Shown here: positions 9,235 through 18,338 of the stretch, in pieces | Numbering within the stretch: the first letter of the stretch is position 1 | Layout of the letters: each line of letters opens with the position of its first letter | Assembly (NCBI RefSeq): GCF_007744255.1 | Contig: NZ_CP036267.1 | Coordinates: forward strand, 5,406,001-5,470,000 | Direction: 5' to 3' | Origin: Thalassoglobus polymorphus | GTDB taxonomy: Bacteria; Planctomycetota; Planctomycetia; Planctomycetales; Planctomycetaceae | Length of the DNA: 64,000 nucleotides | The notes under the pieces: generated by a model | Seen by the model: only the letters and a program-made list of their open reading frames with translations | Databases searched by the model: none | What the model was told of the DNA's origin: nothing | Translations under genes and position numbers: made by a program

Positions 9235-10371
9235 ATGAGACGCCGTTTCCACCACGCGACTGTTACACCCCGCAGAATTGCCCGACCTCAACGCGGACCT
9301 GCAAACCAGCCCACTAACAGAGTCGCAAACAGGGTTGCAATCTCGATTGTCGAACTCCTCGTCGCGTTGGCGATTATTGGGCTTCTGATGGCATTACTGG
9401 TTCCAGCTATCAGCCAGGTGCGTCTGTTGGCTCAGCGAACACGTTGCGTCAACAATTTACGAAACATCAGTTTTGGTCTCACGCAATTTGACCATTTACA
9501 TAAGCGTCTGCCCGCCTCGGGAACTTACTTTGATCCAGACAACCAACCGAGCGAACCTCGACACAGCTGGGCGGTGTCGATCCTGCCTTGGATCAACCAG
9601 GGAAATCTTTACGACCAATGGGATCTGGAACAGGCTTTCAACAGCCCACACAATTTCCCTCTCACACAAACAAGTATTCCGATCTATCAATGCCCACTCG
9701 ATCCATCGTTAAGCGGAGGTTCACACGGTGATCAGTCATATGCTGTGAATGGGGGTGTTGGATTCACTCATCGCACAAGGGAGGGTGTTGCTGACTGTCC
9801 GATCGATCGTGAAGGAAAGCAGATCGACTTCAACGGCGATGGACTCACCTGTACCGGAACAACAACCGACCAACTTGACCAGCAACTGTTCAAACGCATG
9901 GGACTCTTCTTTCTGGAAAACTGGAAGCAAGGGCAGACAAAACGGCACTATTCCATTGCAGAGATTATTGATGGCACATCGCAAACATTTCTTGTTAGCG
10001 AAAACATACGAACCGGATTCAATCCCGATCAGTTGAACCACTCTTTTGCCGACCCTCATCCCAGGCGGAGTGCGTTCTATATCGGTAGCCCATGCGAGAA
10101 TGGCGATTGCACAGCTGCCTCTGTGAATTACCAACTGTGCAACCAAGGGCTGAACCGGATCAATGGAGGACTGACCTCTCCCGAAGGAAGCTCACCAGTC
10201 CCGAACAGCCTCCACGAGGGGGGCGTGAACATGGCGTATGCCGACGGGCATGTGGCGTTCTTGTCAGAGTCGATTGATGGGGCGGTTTACGCTGCACTGG
10301 CAAGCTCTCAAGGGCTTCTACTCGATAAAACATCGCTGCAACAGGTGATTATAGACGGAGACTTTTTTTGA
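9235..10371 (+). CDS. DUF1559 pseudopilin-like protein (H-X9-DG type)
   Basis: A 378-residue type II pseudopilin-like surface protein of the DUF1559 (SBP_bac_10) class that planctomycetes carry in many copies. A basic 34-residue leader precedes ISIVELLVALAIIGLL, with Glu40 in the +5 position. The residue before the predicted cleavage is Ala35 instead of the usual Gly. The hydrophobic helix is followed by RTRCVNNLRNISFGLTQF and a beta-rich body, and the C-terminus carries HEGGVNMAYADGHV, the H-X9-DG signature. Its TGA stop overlaps the TTG start of the next gene, implying translational coupling. It is the first gene of the four-gene block ending at 16708. Function inside the family is unknown; an extracellular filament or secretion-related role is inferred from the pilin-like leader. 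Confidence 0.9.
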   Translation: MRRRFHHATVTPRRIARPQRGPANQPTNRVANRVAISIVELLVALAIIGLLMALLVPAISQVRLLAQRTRCVNNLRNISFGLTQFDHLHKRLPASGTYFDPDNQPSEPRHSWAVSILPWINQGNLYDQWDLEQAFNSPHNFPLTQTSIPIYQCPLDPSLSGGSHGDQSYAVNGGVGFTHRTREGVADCPIDREGKQIDFNGDGLTCTGTTTDQLDQQLFKRMGLFFLENWKQGQTKRHYSIAEIIDGTSQTFLVSENIRTGFNPDQLNHSFADPHPRRSAFYIGSPCENGDCTAASVNYQLCNQGLNRINGGLTSPEGSSPVPNSLHEGGVNMAYADGHVAFLSESIDGAVYAALASSQGLLLDKTSLQQVIIDGDFF

Positions 10372-11954
10372 AGTCCCTCACTCATCACGATCCCGACCAA
10401 TTCGGTCACTTCCGCACACGTGAACTGCCCGCACTGCTGATCATTTTAGGAATCGCAACGTTACTGCGCTGCCATCTTCTGGGGGCAGTCAGCTTGTGGT
10501 ACGACGAAGCCTGCTCCTTGCGGATCAGTCAATTCCCGACCTCGGAAATGCTCGATGCGATTTCTCGTGACGCCCATCCTCCTTTGTATTACTACGCACT
10601 CAAAGGTTGGACAATTTGCTTTGGAAATGCGACCCAGACTGTCCGATTGCTGAGCGTTCTTTTCGGGGTGAGTACAACTGCTGCAAGTTGGTGGCTTGTT
10701 CGAGAATTGAGTACGCCGAAATTCAATCACCCCTTCCAGCGGCGTGACGGAGTCGCCCCGTTACTGGCAGCCTTGTTGGTGGCGATAAATCCATTGCATA
10801 TTGAACTCAGTCAGGAAGCGCGTCCTTACACGATGGGAACATTCTTCGCAGTGCTGGCTGCGACCTTTCTCGTCCGGGCAAACCGGAAGGACTCCAGTCA
10901 CAAAATCCCTGTCAGACCCTCGACCTGGATCGCTTTTGGAGTTTGTACCGCAGCATTGTCGATGACACACTATTACGGATTATGGAGCGTTGGAGCGATG
11001 TTTCTGTTCGCCGCCGGCGTTGCCACTCAGCGAGGTGCGTGGAGAGGCTTGATGGCGAGCATTGCAGTCATCGGAATCAGCTGGGCTCCATGGTGGCAGA
11101 CCTTCCTGTTTCAACATACTCGAGCAGTCGACCAACTCTGGTTCCCTCCACTGACGACGAATTCACTCCTTGAAACGGTCTTTCAAGCACTTGCGGGCGG
11201 CAAACATTCGGGACTGATTGAAATTCTGATTCCAGTCCTCTTCTTCTCCTGGTTTGCCATTGGAATCTTTTTCCTCTGTTCGCGTGAAACTAGCGATCCT
11301 CTGATCGGTCTCTGCATCATCAGCCCTTTGCTGACAGTCATTTTGTATTGCGTCTTGATCCGCAACATTCTCGGTGTGCGGTATCTGATTTTTGCTCAAA
11401 CCTTTGTACTCATCGCAATTGCCATATTGATCGGCCGCATCAACAAGCGTCAATTTCAAATCGCTGTACTGGTTTCGGTTGTTGCATGGAACGGTTATTG
11501 GTGTTTAGAACTCACAAAGTCTCGCCTCGACGCGGCAAAATTTCCCGGTGGAATGAGCGCAGCCAACTACATCAACGAACAGGTTGTTGATGCCGCCCCA
11601 TGTATCGCGAGTTCACCATTTGTCTTCACGCTCCTCGCCCCGCATGTGGAGGCGAAAAAAAACTTCATTGTCGAGTATCGCAGAGAGCACCGCGACGACT
11701 TGCTGTCCGGACCTTCGATTCAACAGAAAGACTTTTTCCGGACCGATTCAATTCTCCAGACTGAAAAACCGTCCAAAATCTGGGCAGTTGATGTTGTTGG
11801 ATTGTTTGGGAAGTCGGTTCGTGTCAAACTCCCGAGTGACTACCAGATCTCTTCTGAAGCGCGATTCCCAGAACGCTATGGGTATCGAATCGACTACGTC
11901 ATTCGAGAATATCGACTCATCGAAGAGCAACTGCCCGCCCGCTCATTTCCTTGA
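10368..11954 (+). CDS. Polytopic GT39-like glycosyltransferase (ArnT/PMT-like)
   Basis: A 528-residue integral membrane protein with about ten hydrophobic segments between residues 20 and 385, followed by a roughly 150-residue soluble C-terminal region. Trp44-Tyr-Asp46-Glu47 and the AHPPLYYY motif beginning at Ala69 are in the first large loop, the layout of lipid-linked-sugar glycosyltransferases of the GT39/GT83 kind, where the acidic pair is catalytic or metal binding. The only start that keeps the first membrane helix is TTG at 10368, in the overlap TTGA with the upstream stop, so translation is probably coupled. It probably transfers a sugar from a polyprenyl carrier to a protein or lipid on the outer face of the cytoplasmic membrane. 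The products of the adjacent pseudopilin and EF-hand genes are candidate acceptors (inference only). Confidence 0.8.
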   Translation: MKSLTHHDPDQFGHFRTRELPALLIILGIATLLRCHLLGAVSLWYDEACSLRISQFPTSEMLDAISRDAHPPLYYYALKGWTICFGNATQTVRLLSVLFGVSTTAASWWLVRELSTPKFNHPFQRRDGVAPLLAALLVAINPLHIELSQEARPYTMGTFFAVLAATFLVRANRKDSSHKIPVRPSTWIAFGVCTAALSMTHYYGLWSVGAMFLFAAGVATQRGAWRGLMASIAVIGISWAPWWQTFLFQHTRAVDQLWFPPLTTNSLLETVFQALAGGKHSGLIEILIPVLFFSWFAIGIFFLCSRETSDPLIGLCIISPLLTVILYCVLIRNILGVRYLIFAQTFVLIAIAILIGRINKRQFQIAVLVSVVAWNGYWCLELTKSRLDAAKFPGGMSAANYINEQVVDAAPCIASSPFVFTLLAPHVEAKKNFIVEYRREHRDDLLSGPSIQQKDFFRTDSILQTEKPSKIWAVDVVGLFGKSVRVKLPSDYQISSEARFPERYGYRIDYVIREYRLIEEQLPARSFP

Positions 11955-11994
11955 GACGCTGCTTCATACAAGCCACACACATTTGGTCCTGATA

Positions 11995-14802
11995 ATGTCC
12001 CCTTGCGCACTCAGAATATTCCATCGATGCTCTGCTCAAAAGATCTTCTCTCTACTGATCATCCTCTTATCCCCAGTGGTCTGTCATTCGCAAACAACTG
12101 AACTACAAACCATCTTTTCGAAACTCGACAAAAACTCTGATGGAAAACTCAGCCTCGTGGAAGCGATTGGTTTGAAACCTGAAGGCCGAAAGAGAGGAGA
12201 CTTCTACACTTCCGACCTCGATGAAAACGGGACACTCTCGCCGGACGAATATGAACTTTTCCACAACATCGGAAATCTCAAAAAACGCTCATCGATCCCC
12301 GACCCGATTCAAGAGCATTTTGAGAAGACTGTTCAGCATGTCTTGGCTTCAACGCAGAAGCAACGCGATGAAAACTCCAGCATCCAGATCGAACTGTGGG
12401 AAACGACGTTTGCAAAGAACTGGTGGGGGCCGCTCTATAAAGAGTTCGACAAGGATGAGTCGGGCAGGCTCACGGAAGAAGAAATACGCCATGGATTCTC
12501 AGTCGCTTTCGGAATCCATGATCACGATGGAATCCCATTACGTTTCGAAAACGGAACGCGTTTCGACTGGCGGCATCACTTCGTCACCGGTGACGCAAAC
12601 GCTGATGGAAAACTCGACAAAGAGGAGTTCAAGAAGCTCATCCGAGCATACCAGCCGGAATTAAAAGAGCGATCCCTGGCGAGTGACGTCAACGGCGATG
12701 GCATCTACTCATGTGAAGAACTTCTCGCAGTTCCCTTTCATTCTCGTGACCCTCTGGCGGTCTTTCGCAAGCTGGATACAACAGAAGATGGAGCACTCGA
12801 CCAAGCTGAAATCGCCACACTGCCGGCATGGCAACAAGGTTATATCCCGTGGGTGCTACAAGCGTTTGACATCAACCAAAATCAGAAATTGTCACTCACG
12901 GAGTTCCTGAGATCCCCCCTCGCAATTCCGTATCTGGATTGGTCACAACCAATGACAGACCTCAATCACGATGGAGTTCTGACTCTCGATGAATTCCATC
13001 CCGGTCGAGACTGGCAATTCCTCGGCATCTCCGCGATCTACTTCAGCCTTCTTGATGCAAACAATGATCAACGTCTCAACTTAAGTGAATTTCGATTCAA
13101 GGTCGAACCCGAGAATGTTCACTTTGAGGACTTCTTCGACTTCCTCGATGCGAACGCGAATGACGAAATTTCCTTCGCCGAATTCTTCCCCGCTGACAGC
13201 ACAAAAGAATCCTCCGGACCGATATTCGTCAGCCACCAACATCTGTTTGAACGAGCGGATCGAAATGGGAGCGGCACGCTCTCCAGAGAGGAATTCGACT
13301 CGACTCCCCAACTGTTTCAGGCTTATCACTTAGAGCGTCAACTGCGATCAACATACATTGTGAAGTTCCAAAAACTCGACATCAACAAAGACGCTCAACT
13401 CAGCTTTGAAGAGATCTCACAAAACTCGCAGCCCAAGCATCTCGAAGCACTTCGATATGCGTTCAATCTTTTCGACGCCAATGCGGATGGGGTCCATGAC
13501 TTCAATGAATTCATGTGCTACGAGGGTCGGTCGAACTCAGCCATTCGTGGCCCCATTGAAGATCCTGTCACAAATTTGATTCAATCGATCCTCCTGAATG
13601 TTCTCCCGTCGGAAGCTGACCCTGTCACCTACGAGCATGCCCGAAAAGAACTCGCGAAGCGAATCCCCAATATGCCGGTCGACAAGATCGATTTATGGGA
13701 CCGAAACAGCGATCAGAAACTGAGTCTCACCGAGCTTCGCATTGGTCTCGAAGATCACTTCGGAGTCTGGCATCCCAGTGGATTACAACTGAGAAAACCT
13801 AACGGGACGCTGTTCGCATATCGTTCGTTCCAGCAATTCGACACGAACTCTGACCAACAACTTTCGGAAGCCGAGTTAAAAAAGGGATCCGGAAAAAGCA
13901 AAGCGGAGAACCACAAACTCTTCGCGAGCCTGGACCGCAACGGAAATGGAATGATCGAACTCTTAGAACTCGATAACGGGCCGTTCTTCTGGGCCGACCT
14001 TGTCTCGCTGTTCCAAAAGTATGACCAGAATCAAGATCTTAAAATCAGCGAAGCCGAGTTCAAAGCCGCTTCAAAAGCATGGGAGCAACCGCTCGTGAAA
14101 CGGACCCTCAAGGCGTTTGATCAAGACAACGACCAGCGAATTTCGTTTTTAGAATTTCGCTCGACCCCTTTTGCGAATCTGGCAGCCACTTGGGTTGAAG
14201 CGAAAGACCTCGACTTCGATGGGCGTCTCTCCCGAAAAGAATTTTCATCGGCATTCCCAAATGTTGCTCAGGGTGAAGCCAGCTGGATGTTCTCGAATTT
14301 CGATCTCGACGACGATCGGTTTCTCAACAGACAGGAGTATCCACTTTTGCTGGACACTCGCAAAATTCCTGCTGAAATCGTATTTGAAATTCTGGATCAG
14401 AATCAGGACCAACAGCTCACAATCGAAGAAGCTGCCGGAGAACGACCTCAAGACCAGCAGGCATTGGCTCGCTACGATTCGAAAATCATGCGAATTGAAG
14501 ATGCCTGGAGACATGCTGACAATGACGGCAACAAAACTCTTTCATTGCCGGAGTTCGTTCAGCATCAAGAGAATCTCCTCGCTGCCATTCACGGAAAAAA
14601 ACTGCCGCAGTCCAGCCTGCACACTCCGAGCCCTCCCCAAATTCCTCCAACAGTTTCAGACGTGATCGTCCCCGAACAGATCAATAAAACCGACTGGCGC
14701 ATTGTCGGGCTCATTGGATTCAACATTCTAATTCTCTTCGCCATCATTTTCGTAATGATTCGACCGAAGTCAGCCTTCCAGCGAGGGAATGATGAGGATT
14801 AA
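11995..14802 (+). CDS. Giant 22-EF-hand membrane-anchored protein
   Basis: A 935-residue exported calcium-binding protein. The ATG at 11995 opens a signal peptide (hydrophobic to about residue 30, ends CHSQ). An upstream extension of the frame overlaps the previous gene and is rejected. I count 22 canonical 12-residue EF loops beginning with Asp and ending with Glu, from Asp45 (DKNSDGKLS) to Asp842 (DNDGNKTLS). Loops 1-11 and 12-22 align in order with a spacing of about 417 residues, including the inter-loop segments, so the protein is a direct duplication of an 11-hand module. A single transmembrane helix (about 903-922) and a short basic/acidic tail end the protein, implying an external domain anchored at its C-terminus. 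It overlaps the next start by 14 bp. A Ca2+-dependent structural, adhesion or sensor role is inferred. Confidence 0.9.
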   Translation: MSPCALRIFHRCSAQKIFSLLIILLSPVVCHSQTTELQTIFSKLDKNSDGKLSLVEAIGLKPEGRKRGDFYTSDLDENGTLSPDEYELFHNIGNLKKRSSIPDPIQEHFEKTVQHVLASTQKQRDENSSIQIELWETTFAKNWWGPLYKEFDKDESGRLTEEEIRHGFSVAFGIHDHDGIPLRFENGTRFDWRHHFVTGDANADGKLDKEEFKKLIRAYQPELKERSLASDVNGDGIYSCEELLAVPFHSRDPLAVFRKLDTTEDGALDQAEIATLPAWQQGYIPWVLQAFDINQNQKLSLTEFLRSPLAIPYLDWSQPMTDLNHDGVLTLDEFHPGRDWQFLGISAIYFSLLDANNDQRLNLSEFRFKVEPENVHFEDFFDFLDANANDEISFAEFFPADSTKESSGPIFVSHQHLFERADRNGSGTLSREEFDSTPQLFQAYHLERQLRSTYIVKFQKLDINKDAQLSFEEISQNSQPKHLEALRYAFNLFDANADGVHDFNEFMCYEGRSNSAIRGPIEDPVTNLIQSILLNVLPSEADPVTYEHARKELAKRIPNMPVDKIDLWDRNSDQKLSLTELRIGLEDHFGVWHPSGLQLRKPNGTLFAYRSFQQFDTNSDQQLSEAELKKGSGKSKAENHKLFASLDRNGNGMIELLELDNGPFFWADLVSLFQKYDQNQDLKISEAEFKAASKAWEQPLVKRTLKAFDQDNDQRISFLEFRSTPFANLAATWVEAKDLDFDGRLSRKEFSSAFPNVAQGEASWMFSNFDLDDDRFLNRQEYPLLLDTRKIPAEIVFEILDQNQDQQLTIEEAAGERPQDQQALARYDSKIMRIEDAWRHADNDGNKTLSLPEFVQHQENLLAAIHGKKLPQSSLHTPSPPQIPPTVSDVIVPEQINKTDWRIVGLIGFNILILFAIIFVMIRPKSAFQRGNDED

Positions 14803-16708
14803 CTCACGTAAACGAATCGATTCCCTCCGCAGAGGGATCACGCTCACAGAGATTCTGGTGCTGCTGATTATTGTCTCGGGACTTGCTTCCATAGCAATTC
14901 CCGTCCTCTCTCGCCTCAGAGAATCGGCTCGACAAACTCAATGCCAGGCGAATTTAAAGCAACTGACTACAGCTCTCCACAATTATCATGATGTTCATCG
15001 TTCACTTCCACCGGCAGCCCTTTGGTCGACAGCTGCGACAACCTCGTTGCTACTCCATGAGTCCAAACAGGTCGACGTCATCTCGATGCAGAACTGGGTT
15101 CAACTCATCCTTCCCCACGCGGGATACGAGCAACTCGCCCAGACGTTTCACAACGAGAAGCCAATCGGCAGCCCGGCCAATCAGGTTGCCCGAACAACTT
15201 CGGTCCCCCTGATGACTTGTCCGGTCGACGACTTCCATCGCGCGGACAATTACTACTCGCTCCAATCCGGTCACTCGACGCAACCACCGCTGTTGTTTGC
15301 GAGAGGGAACTATGGAATCAACGGAGGTTCTCACAACTATCAAACCGAAGCCCCTTCAACTGCCAAGCCGATCGGAGATGGAGCGATCTGCACCATCGAC
15401 CCTGAAACACGGTCCTATCGCATGGAAGGAAACGGAATCGCTGGAATAAACGCCAGCTTCAATTTCGACGAATTCAAGAACGGAACGGGGACTCTCATTG
15501 CTCTGGAAGAACTGCGAGCTGGAATCGATCCCCTCGATCCGCGTGGAGTTTGGTCGCTGGGACAAATCGGCGGAAGCATCACCTGGGGGCATGGAGTCGG
15601 CAGTGACAATTACGCACCGAACCACAACTGGGTGAGAGCAGACGACATTCTCGGCTGCCAATCACTTCATGAGACTTTGGGAACGGAGAGACTCACCGCA
15701 CTGGGGATGCCGTGCGTCGATTACGTCGACCGGAATCAGCAGGCAACTTCCCGCAGCCGGCATCCGGGAGGAGTCTATGTCTCCTTTATCGATGGAAGCG
15801 TCCGTTTCCTGAGCAATGACATCGACCCGGGGCTCTGGCATGTCATGCACTCACGTGAAACACCCCCCGAAGTCTTTGAAGCTCTGCCACTACACCAACC
15901 GGAGAACAGCCAATCTCCCGCACAAGAGACCAACACTTCGCAGCAGGTTCTGAGGCCGTTCACGAATTCAGTCGGAATGCGGTTCGTTGTGATCCCCGCA
16001 GGTGAGTTCCAGATGGGGCTCCCTGATTTCGGAAATGGTCCCGCCCCTCAAGAAGTCCCGGCTCATCCAGTGAAAATCCCGAACAGCTTCTGGATGGGAC
16101 AATGCGAAGTCACCAACGAACAGTTTTCAAAAGTGATGCTGCCAACAGACAAAGACCTCTTATCGAGACAGCATGAAGCGACTAGCGTAACAACAGAAAA
16201 TTCTTTGCAATTGCCGGTGACAAATATCACATGGAATGAAGCTGTCGCTTTTTGCCAAAAGTTGACAGAAACAGAACAGGCGCTCGGTCACCAACGAAGA
16301 TATCGATTGCCGACAGAAGCGGAATGGGAATACTGCTCTCGCGAAGGCAACAGCGTTCCGTACCGATGGGCTCCTAATCGTCAGCAGGGTGATGTTTCTG
16401 GAGAATCCGCCGGAATCCTTCCTGCGTTGCCAATTTCACCAGTCGGATCGTTTCCAGAAAACCGATTCGGCCTGCACGATATGCGCGGCAATGCTTGGGA
16501 ATGGACAGCCGACTGGTACGCCCGCGACTACTACAGTCGATCTCCAGAACTGAATCCTCAAGGCCCACCGACCGGATACCTCAAGGTTGTCCGTGGAAGT
16601 GATTGGCGTTTTGTTGGCGAACCATGCCACATCGACTACCCGATGCTTCCCCCCTGGAAATCAAATCCAGTGGTCGGATTTCGAGTTGTTTGCGAACCTA
16701 TTCGTTAA
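14789..16708 (+). CDS. Pseudopilin (DUF1559) fused to a formylglycine-generating-enzyme-like domain
   Basis: A 639-residue two-domain protein. The N-terminus is a proper type IV pilin-like leader: Gly16 then ITLTEILVLLIIV with Glu21 at +5. A DUF1559 body follows, with its H-X9-DG motif in HPGGVYVSFIDGSV near residue 333. After a Gln/Ser/Thr-rich linker (about 365-390) comes an FGE-sulfatase/SUMF1-type domain: GMRFVVIPAGEFQMG, CEVTNEQF, RLPTEAEWEY, GLHDMRGNAWEW and VVGFRVVCEP. The C-terminal region has only one Cys (EPCH) where true formylglycine-generating enzymes have a catalytic Cys pair, so this domain is more likely a binding module than an oxidase. It is translationally coupled to the EF-hand gene through ATGATGAGGATTAA. 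The stop overlaps the convergent gene by 11 bp. Confidence 0.9.
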   Translation: MMRINSRKRIDSLRRGITLTEILVLLIIVSGLASIAIPVLSRLRESARQTQCQANLKQLTTALHNYHDVHRSLPPAALWSTAATTSLLLHESKQVDVISMQNWVQLILPHAGYEQLAQTFHNEKPIGSPANQVARTTSVPLMTCPVDDFHRADNYYSLQSGHSTQPPLLFARGNYGINGGSHNYQTEAPSTAKPIGDGAICTIDPETRSYRMEGNGIAGINASFNFDEFKNGTGTLIALEELRAGIDPLDPRGVWSLGQIGGSITWGHGVGSDNYAPNHNWVRADDILGCQSLHETLGTERLTALGMPCVDYVDRNQQATSRSRHPGGVYVSFIDGSVRFLSNDIDPGLWHVMHSRETPPEVFEALPLHQPENSQSPAQETNTSQQVLRPFTNSVGMRFVVIPAGEFQMGLPDFGNGPAPQEVPAHPVKIPNSFWMGQCEVTNEQFSKVMLPTDKDLLSRQHEATSVTTENSLQLPVTNITWNEAVAFCQKLTETEQALGHQRRYRLPTEAEWEYCSREGNSVPYRWAPNRQQGDVSGESAGILPALPISPVGSFPENRFGLHDMRGNAWEWTADWYARDYYSRSPELNPQGPPTGYLKVVRGSDWRFVGEPCHIDYPMLPPWKSNPVVGFRVVCEPIR

Positions 16709-17450
16709 ATTTCTTCGCCCGCTCTTTCAATCGAGCTTTGAAGTCGGCGATCGTGCCAGCGGGATCGTCATCAAAGGCCTGCTTGCAACCGGAGCAACAA
16801 ACATAGTAGGTCTCACCTTCGAAGGTCACCGCGGTTTGAGCGGTTCCACCGGTCACAACACATTCGCGTTTTCCGCCACCAGGAATAGCTAACCTTGTCC
16901 CGGCACGTGTGTATCCCACCTCTGCGATGCGGAAGAACGACGCCCCGCCAGCAGACGTTTTCTCATGCAATACAAGCGACCGTTTTTCATTCAGCGGAGT
17001 GATGGTAATTCTGTACCGGACTCCCTCATCGTCGGCTGGAGATGTCAGCGAAAGTCTTTTGTCGTCCCAGTCACCGGTGTAGACTTTTGATTGCTGTTTC
17101 GAATCAACCAGCTCCAGCCGATACTTATCGTTTTCATCCCAGGTGATGAGTCCACTTTCTGTCAATTGACCGTCATTGACGACGTATTTGACAGCTGGAG
17201 TTTTCTTGGAGAAGTCCCAGACAAACTCGCCGGTTTGCCTCCACGCGCCACGGGTCGAGCCTCGGCGGACCTGTCCTGTCCCTCGCCATTCCCCAATCAG
17301 ACCGTTCAGACGCTCAAGAGACTCACGCGCCACGTTGGCCTGTACAGTTTCGTCTGAAAAACTGAAATTCCAGGTCGCTGCCAACATGGCGACGGCACTG
17401 AAACAGACGACAGTCCTGAGATTCGATTTCTGCCGTTTCATTTTTTTCAT
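16698..17450 (-). CDS. Exported DUF1579-like protein with C-terminal YHS/TRASH-type metal site
   Basis: A 250-residue probable lipid-free exported protein. The ATG at 17450 has GAGGA 7 bp upstream and begins a basic, then hydrophobic signal sequence; six extra residues upstream are possible but lack a ribosome site. Residues about 35-190 look like the DUF1579 beta-barrel family (LNGLIGEWRGTG, repeated beta strands). The C-terminus resembles a YHS/TRASH-type heavy-metal-binding module: ECVVTGG, then YYVCCSGCKQAFDDDP, with Cys spacing suited to copper or another soft metal. It might sense or deliver metal in the periplasm (inference). Its TAG stop lies inside the 3' end of the upstream convergent gene, so no terminator separates them. 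Confidence 0.75.
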   Translation of the reverse strand: MKKMKRQKSNLRTVVCFSAVAMLAATWNFSFSDETVQANVARESLERLNGLIGEWRGTGQVRRGSTRGAWRQTGEFVWDFSKKTPAVKYVVNDGQLTESGLITWDENDKYRLELVDSKQQSKVYTGDWDDKRLSLTSPADDEGVRYRITITPLNEKRSLVLHEKTSAGGASFFRIAEVGYTRAGTRLAIPGGGKRECVVTGGTAQTAVTFEGETYYVCCSGCKQAFDDDPAGTIADFKARLKERAKKFNE

Positions 17451-17558
17451 CGATGAGTCCTCAAACATGAATTCAGACCAAATTTCTAATGATGGATCGT
17501 GAATACACCAGCTTGTCTCCGGATCGCCTCTTCACTGCGAGGCAAAACCGGTGTGATT

Positions 17559-17660
17559 AGAGCCGTTTGCTCTGCCGTGTGCCCGTGAAGAACGCGTTCC
17601 ATCAATAAAATTGCTGTTCGCCACGAGGCAGACCCTGTACACCAATTTGAAAGATGCTCT
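17559..17660. repeat. Family-1 dispersed intergenic repeat, copy 2
   Basis: The best full-length copy, starting AGAGCCGTTTGCTCTGCCG and ending TTTGAAAGATGCTCT. The first and last six bases are inverted (AGAGC.../...GCTCT), and internal blocks such as TCTGCCGTGTGCCCGTG and CACGAGGCAGA form an imperfect palindrome. It lies in the 616-bp gap between the minus-strand gene starting at 17450 and the small gene at 18067. The rest of that gap holds only a shortened family-2 fragment. Confidence 0.75.
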
Positions 17661-17910
17661 AACCCAACAGCAGCCACCTGTTGGACTTGAATGAACCAGT
17701 CGTAGAACACCGGAAGTCCAAAATCAGACCGAAGGATTCCTTGGCTGACTTCAGATTCTCCCGATTCTAACGGTTTGTTGACTTGCAAGCGAACTCTGAT
17801 TTTCAAATTTAAAAAGCTTCTCTTGCAACGGGTCTGCATACATCTTGATCATAAAAAATGCCCTCTCCGGAGCGTTTTCAATATCTGAACGTCATGGAAT
17901 TTTTAGACTT

Positions 17911-17945
17911 GGTCCTGAAACTTGATTTGGACTGGTTCTCAATTT
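17911..17945. repeat. Shortened family-2 repeat fragment
   Basis: GGTCCTGAAACTTGA joined to a TTTGGACTGGTTCTCA-like segment matches the two ends of the family-2 repeats at 24406 and 29411 with the middle deleted. It is short, so the assignment is tentative. Confidence 0.4.
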
Positions 17946-18066
17946 GCTCTGACAGGGCTCCCTGCAGCATTCGCTTCAGGAGCTGAAAACAATTCCTTCA
18001 TCACTGATCGGTGAGGCAGAAAGAATTGCATTCACAACCGAAGATGAAGGATAAGAAGGACAAACA

Positions 18067-18267
18067 ATGGCACTACGAAACAACGGAACAACGATCGACT
18101 CAACTGTCGGCTACATGCTGTTCGGAATGTTGGTGATTATCTTTGTCGCACTCACAATCTTCGGGATGAAACGAATTGAGGCGACCGCAGAACAGGTCAA
18201 GCAAGATCATCAAAACGCGAAAGTCGTCGATGAAGAAATCATTGACATCAACGGGGATGCCCAATAG
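18067..18267 (+). CDS. Small single-pass membrane protein, unknown
   Basis: A 66-residue protein with one hydrophobic segment (about residues 15-34, GYMLFGMLVIIFVALTIFG), then a basic KR pair and an acidic, Gln/Asp-rich tail. AAGGA sits about 12 bp before the ATG, in the run GAAGGATAAGAAGGA. No family is recognised. The good ribosome site and the sensible topology (short N-terminus, helix, charged tail) argue that it is real. It converges on the ThiF-like gene with 71 bp between the stops. Confidence 0.55.
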   Translation: MALRNNGTTIDSTVGYMLFGMLVIIFVALTIFGMKRIEATAEQVKQDHQNAKVVDEEIIDINGDAQ

Positions 18268-18338
18268 CAGCGCACAGTCTGCAATAGCAACGGGCCAGGA
18301 AATCAAGTCGAGAGATGCTCTAAGAGAACGACGAGTGC

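Noticed and set aside
11584-11994. N-terminal extension of the EF-hand protein
   Set aside because: It overlaps the glycosyltransferase gene in another frame. The ATG at 11995 gives a signal peptide.
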